From Sipunculus nudus (Eukaryota; Annelida; Sipuncula; Golfingiida; Sipunculidae), in contig CM049310.1 in the NCBI GenBank assembly GCA_026874595.1, forward strand, positions 52,344,558 to 52,408,557: a stretch of 64,000 nucleotides of DNA, given 5' to 3'. Shown one piece after another: positions 58,761 through 64,000 of this stretch (its first letter is position 1; each line of letters opens with the position of its first letter). The position numbers and the translations under genes were made by a program. Below the pieces are notes generated by a model. The model did not search any database. It saw only the letters and a list, made by a program, of their open reading frames with translations, and was not told where the DNA came from.

Positions 58761-59744
58761 CTGACAAAAATTAATAAACGATTCCTAATCCACATAAGTG
58801 TTTGTCACCCATGATGTTGATAGATGCAGTAATTATCAAAATAGTTGCATGCGGAAGTGTATGTGTGAATGTTAGAAGCTCCTTTCCTCCTGTTGTTTCT
58901 TCTCTCCCTTTCAGAGCAATGGTTACTAATATTTATCCTTAAAGTTTCCTACTTAAACGTGAATTTAGTTTGAACCAGCTACAATACTGTGGTATCTCCT
59001 AAAGCTAACCAAACAGATAATTATATGTGTAAATGTCTCTAACTATTTTCATAGCACCCTCTAACAAAAAAAATCTAATAGATCAGCACTAATTAACAAC
59101 CTATACATTAATTCTCCATACCTGAAGGATGATAATGCATCTAAATAATGTCAACGGTGATATTTATTAATAATTTGAAGTAATTAGAAGAAATTACATA
59201 CCCATCAAAAAATGCATTTTTGTCTGGAATGAAAAAATCCCATGAAAACACAACAACTTGGAGTGATGTTATATCCCAACAAGATCATAGATCTATGTTG
59301 TTTTGCTGAATTCTACAATCCATGCACAATTAAATCTCATGATAAAAATAGCATAAAAAGGTCCTTTGATAACACCTTAACATGCGTAAGTCGCTCCTCG
59401 TTTGATTATGACTGAGAGTAATCTACAGGTTATTATGCTCCGACTGCTCTTCAATAGAACATGTCAGTTGATATTCCAGAGGTAATCAAGCGAATGCACC
59501 AAGTGGCCTTTCCATGCACCGGTCTATCATCAACAAAGAGTGAACACCGTGAACTCTGGCACTTTTCCTTTCCACCACCTGAGAGAGATTACACGTCATG
59601 CGCATTATATAGCACATTGTGCACGTTTCTCCTTGTCCTGTATCTAAACCTGGCCTCACAAACCCGAAAAGATATGCGAATAGAATACACCCTAAAGCTG
59701 CAATGTTCTCAATTAGTGTTCTAAACTAAAATGATAAAATTAAA
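58761..59744. other. intergenic, no gene recognised
   Basis: No domain or splice structure. An 87-codon frame at 59461-59724 has no recognisable motif. Confidence 0.55.
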
Positions 59745-60020
59745 TTTAACTAGAAACCTGAATTCTAATGAATGCAAGCCTCCGCCTTTCACATATTCGT
59801 TCCCTATTCCATTCGTGCATAGTAACTGTACATTTGTGAATGTTCCTTGATGAAGTTTCTGGTTCTGGATCATGGGCATGATCCACACCAAAATCTTATC
59901 GATTCTTCATTGGCTCATTACCGAAATGCCCTGAAAGTTTCATGAGATTCCGTTCATGATTGCGTGTTAAGTTGTGAACAAACACGCACACACAAACACA
60001 CGAACTGGAATAAAGGTATA
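59745..60020 (+). repeat. intact relative of the repeat at 16205-16860
   Basis: It shares AATGAATGCAAGCCTCCGCC, GTGAATGTTCCTTGATGAAG, CCGAAATGCCCTGAAAG, TTGTGAACAAACACGC and a final GGTATACTCTCCTGGC with the 16.2-kb copy, in the same order. It lacks the ~330-bp inserted element. Confidence 0.65.
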
Positions 60021-60492
60021 CTCTCCTGGCTCACACAATTAACCCAAGCTGAAGAGAAAATTTGAAATGGACTGGAATCCAGCCCCATTATGGTCCTGCT
60101 CCTCCTAGCCGTTTACAATTTAACAACCGGACAATCACAAAGTAAATATCACGGAAAAAAAACACCACGGAATATGCATGAATGTATGTGTACATAAATA
60201 TGTTATTGAATTTGTTTATATAGTGCTTTTGTTATTTTTAATCTTATATCGAATATTAGTAAATTCATTCTTAACATTAGCAAAGTTAACCTGTTATTAA
60301 CATATCAGCCCACTGAAGACCAAGATATTTATTTTATTTATTTTATTTAAAAAAACTGAACTTAAAGGAGACTTAATTTAAATTAAAATTGGTGTTAATA
60401 TATTTCCAAAATTAAAAGCACAGATCGCTTTGAGGGTGGTATATAGCTATGCATGGTTTCAGTGGTGCAATTAAGGCTAGTTCGAGCTACTA
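60021..60492. other. intergenic, no gene recognised
   Basis: AT-rich with TTTATTTTATT runs near 60330. No other structure seen. Confidence 0.55.
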
Positions 60493-60621
60493 TTTAAGAA
60501 ATTCATGGGCCCCAAATTATGGAATAGTCTACCAACAGAAACTCAAGAAGACTCTTCTCTATATACATTTGAGCAACGCCCCAAGCACTTTATTTCCAGA
60601 GAACTGCTAACGAACATGTGA
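60493..60621 (+). mobile_element. LINE C-terminal remnant
   Basis: The plus-strand frame FKKFMGPKLWNSLPTETQED continues to SSLYTFEQRPKHFISRELLT NM and a stop. The GPKLWNSLP then F--K-HF pattern is the C-terminal block of CR1/L2-like LINE reverse transcriptases. No upstream RT motif and no long 3' tail were found. Confidence 0.6.
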
Positions 60622-61194
60622 CATCTAGAATTTGGACTGACACAAACAGTGCTTTGGAGATTTCCTCTTGTCAATACAGACCGGCTTTTTTGGACAAACA
60701 GAAAACATGGCAAAGCATGTTATAACAAGAATGAGAAGACGGAAACCATCACTTTCATGTGGTCATAATAATTATAGCGGTATGAAAAAAAGGGCCTGTA
60801 CTAACACTTTACTGTGCAAATAACAAGGAAAAGGCATTAAATTGATGAATGCGTACACATCTCCAGTTACTGCAATTAGCGGTTCTCTCCCTCATGCAAA
60901 AAAAAATATCGTCCCTCCCTGAACTACACCAACACAGCCGGGACTAACAAGCTTCACTAATTATTATTATTATTATTATTATTATTTAAGAACTCTGCTT
61001 CGTGCATGCCTTTCAAACGGTATTGGTCTACTATGTATTGCTTAAAAGGAAGTAGAAAACTGTTAAATTTATATTGCTTTAAGCATTGCTTTTATCATTT
61101 GCAAAGTCCGATTTCATATAGTCAATTTACCCGGGCTTCTATGGATTTTCACCTAACTCACCTTAAATACTTACCAATAGATTATCTCGCCCGT
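60622..61194. other. intergenic, (ATT)n microsatellite inside
   Basis: A TTA trinucleotide run lies at about 60960-60987. No gene is recognised. Confidence 0.6.
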
Positions 61195-61540
61195 GTTGCA
61201 TTGAAGACAAAATCTACGCATATTTAATGAGGTCAGAGGTCACAATGCTACTTCGTGGTATCGCCGGGATAACTTATCGGGAATATGATGGATTTTAATA
61301 AAAACCAAACATAATAATAACCAATATAATACCTCGCTTAAGTCCGATTTACGGGAAAATCCTGCATATTTAATGAGAACAGAGGTCAGCAGACGTTAGT
61401 GACGCCAAGATGACTAACCAAATGTCACACTGACATTCTTGAAACACATTTTAAATATAAACCATTACAGTTTTTCACATGAATTTAATTCTAGGCAAAA
61501 TTCATGATTATTTAATGAGGTCAGGTGACACAAGACATAA
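61195..61540 (+). repeat. ~140-150-bp degenerate tandem repeat, inverted relative of 12441-12900
   Basis: Units containing GCATATTTAATGAGGTCAGAGGTCAC (starting about 61215), GCATATTTAATGAGAACAGAGG (about 61366) and GATTATTTAATGAGGTCAGGTGAC (about 61507) are spaced about 150 and 140 bp. In reverse complement they match the GACCTC-ATTAAATAT core of the 12.4-kb block. Confidence 0.65.
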
Positions 61541-62039
61541 GACGGGCGTTCTATGCACGTCTGCGATTCTCCTCACAATATATGGTCTGAGGGAACTGAT
61601 GCGGGTCCGGGCCTTTTGGAGTCAACGTTATAAGCTGGACCACTGACTTCATGCACATTTCTCGTTCGCTCTGTTAACTGCCAGTTTGTTACGAAGAACA
61701 CGTTGATGATGCTTTTGGTGAAACAATGGTGCTTGCCCATGTGCACAAATGACACAACTCAGCACACTATATCACCACAACATTTATTTACAATATATAA
61801 ACAAGGCCGACGTACAGCCCTAATGCGAACCTGTGCAAATTAAAGTCATATCTGTTTTCAAACACTGAAAGCCTTTTTCAATTGGCTACACTTCTTTTTT
61901 TAAAGCTCCATTTACCAAATCTATTCTTACAAACTGGCAGAACCCTACCATAGAATAATTCTTGTATAGTTTAAACCAATCAGCTTAACAGTTTCATCAT
62001 AAAACAGTGTATAAGTTAGAAGAGTTAAAAATTTCATTT
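61541..62039. other. intergenic, no gene recognised
   Basis: No recognisable frame, RNA or repeat structure. Confidence 0.55.
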
Positions 62040-62560
62040 TTGCTTGTAAAAAACAGATCAATGTAGGTGGCGCCACCAATACCTCAATTTCAGATATGAC
62101 TTTTGTGACAAACATTGGCATAAAATTTGGTGATGATATCTCCAGCCGTTTCTGAGATTTTAATTTTAGTGTGCTTTTTTGGACACTAAATGACCAGGTT
62201 CAGATGACCAAGACCTTTCAGATGACCAAGTTCAACTTTCTATAACTCGGCCAAAATTCACCAAACAGGAACATTTCGAACAAACTTGAGAAAAATCATT
62301 TCTGGGATTATTTCTGTGAAATATTAGACAATTTCGGAGAAGAAGATTTTTACAGGTTTTTAAATCTAAATTAATGCAGATACCCAATAAAATGCTCTAG
62401 GGCACCAATGTGACTTATTCTTTTATTAAAATTAATTCAAAATGTAATTTGGAGCTGCTAGCTCCGACGGTTTCTGACTTACAGCCATGGACGGCGGACA
62501 GCCAGCCATAAACGACGGACGGACGACGCCGCGCCATCGCATAAGCTCACAGGTTCCATA
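62040..62560 (+). repeat. interspersed repeat ending in GGACGGACGACG
   Basis: It contains GATGATATCTCCAGCCGTTTC, TTCAACTTTCTATAACTCGG and CCGACGGTTTCTGACTTACA, and ends ATGGACGGCGGACAGCC then AACGACGGACGGACGACG. Organisation resembles the block ending at 32710, though the bodies differ. Confidence 0.5.
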
Positions 62561-62711
62561 AAAAAGCCGTTTGGTTTTCAGTTCATTTATAACTCGTCCA
62601 CTGTTCGTTTCCCAGTACGCTCTTTACACAGGGCTTTCCCTAAGGGCCTACTATCTATATTTTGCCTGTTTTTCTGGGTAGCTACACGAGAGGGGAGCAC
62701 TGTATGTTGGA

Positions 62712-62902
62712 CCAATCAGATGAAACCCGGTACAGGAAGTAACATCATTTATGATTGGCTGAAACAACTGATGTGACAAGGAATCTACATTATTATTAAC
62801 GGGACGTGTTCATTAGTGGTCCAGATAACCTGCGATGTTTGCCTATTAATAACAGCTAAGAATGCAACAAACGGTTGCACAGTTTTAAAACATACTATAA
62901 AA
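62712..62902 (+). promoter_or_regulatory. possible core promoter (CCAAT, inverted CCAAT, TATA)
   Basis: CCAAT occurs at 62712-62716, the inverted form ATTGG at 62754-62758, and TATAAAA at 62896-62902, followed by a CpG-containing stretch (GCGGCGCTTAAAGCGC, about 62923-62938). Spacing is compatible with a promoter firing rightward out of the window. No downstream exon could be confirmed, so this is weak. Confidence 0.25.
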
Positions 62903-62938
62903 CCGCCATCAAGCGGCGCTTAAAGCGCAGCTATGTTG

Positions 62939-64000
62939 CCTGTCGAGTGTTTGTTAACTGGCATGCTTGTCACATCATACACACAATGTTTTTCAGCAGA
63001 CACCGACCTGCCACCTTGTGTCTAAGTCTATCATACCGGTCATTCCAGGGAGCGGTAAAATTAGTAGCTTCTTTAGAAGCGCAAGAACCTTCAAAGCGGA
63101 TATTTATTATACACCTAACATTCCCGTTCATCGAGTACTAATCGTTTATAGGCTCCCGAGGTATGCAACATGCCACATAATTAAGTACAACATGATAGAT
63201 TGTAAATGGTCCCGGGAAATGGGATGTAATTAGCAAATTCATGGCAAGTCTGTTACAAATATAATGAAACAAAATAAACTTACCCGTTTTATGTTTTATA
63301 TGTTTTATCCGTGAAATGCAGATCGGTAACTGTGTATATGTATCAGAGCTGTTCACATAAAAATATGTTAATCCTCTGAAATTAACCATAAAAAACCATT
63401 AATCCACCATAAATGCATCAGTTATACACAAAGTTTCTAACACACATCCCAGCGTATGCCCCCTTTAAGATGTCACCGTCGTTTGCGAGCATTTTGCAAT
63501 CTTGTCTCAACAAAATGCCAATAAATCGTCCGATTTTCATGCAAAACTCCATAAATTATATATAATTTTAAATCTTATAAAATTTTCTAATTTGTGAAAT
63601 ATATTTTGTTTATATCTCATTAATGACTTTTGATTTTTTAAACTTAAATAAAACATTAATGTTTTGTACAAATTGAGTTACTCCCCACACGTCGTAGCAG
63701 GTGGCATATATTCAGTAGGCCCATGTAAAAAAAAACAAAAAAAACAAGAAAATATCTCCTGGCAATTTTTGTTTACTGACCTATCACCTTTTTTCATGTT
63801 TAAAATGCAAATCTAAAATTTTGCTCCTTTAAGAATTAAATTATCACGTGAAAAAGCCCATCATTTAATTCAAAATAACAATTTGAAAAAAACTATAAAA
63901 AAACAACACTAATTTGAAAACATATTTGACTTTTGGGGTATAAAATTAAGTCTATGTGATTTGTCGATTTAAAACTCATGCATTTCACTAATATCGCATT
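62939..64000. other. intergenic, no gene recognised
   Basis: AT-rich with A-runs near 63728 and 63895. No exon with splice signals and motif was found up to the window edge. Confidence 0.5.

Overview
This is AT-rich, repeat-dense animal DNA, most likely from a mollusc and probably a bivalve. Kringle modules split by phase-1 introns mark it as metazoan. Bivalve is an inference from the repeat style: long (TA)n and poly-C/G tracts, many small inverted-repeat elements, CR1/L2-type LINE tails, and repeats ending in GGACGGACG-like runs. Nothing prokaryotic is present (no operons, CRISPR, or rRNA/tRNA genes).

The one gene I can build with confidence is on the minus strand from 57235 down to 41588. 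It is a 15-coding-exon gene for a predicted type I membrane protein of about 636 residues: split signal peptide, five kringle domains (one 255-nt exon and four 252-nt exons), a Ser/Thr-rich stalk made of six small exons (33, 36, 105, 36, 36, 105 nt), a juxtamembrane exon, and a last exon with a transmembrane helix and a basic then acidic/serine-rich tail. All 14 introns are phase 1 and the coding length is exactly divisible by three. There is no serine protease domain, so it is not a plasminogen; it looks like a kringle-bearing cell-surface receptor. The second kringle (53947-54198) has no early ATG and is easily missed.

Layout: 1-27 kb is intergenic and holds only repeats (LINE tail at 2.6 kb, several hairpin/MITE-like elements, one repeat interrupted by another at 16.2-16.9 kb). 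27.2-28.1 kb holds a decayed LINE reverse transcriptase. 29142-37944 is an 8.8-kb DNA transposon with CACTG termini and subterminal motifs, inserted into a C/G-rich repeat. It contains a tandemly duplicated ~670-bp unit, a broken minus-strand gene with Cys-pair motifs (33.2-36.4 kb), a nested hAT-like element with an 8-bp target-site duplication (35682-36103), and a CpG-rich putative promoter near its right end. 38-41 kb is repeats. 41.6-57.2 kb is the kringle gene, whose stalk introns hold a hAT-like copy interrupted by a palindromic MITE and a 1.1-kb CAGTCAAGCC-ended element. 57.3-64 kb is intergenic, with relatives of the repeats at 12.4 and 16.2 kb and a possible promoter at 62.7-62.9 kb.
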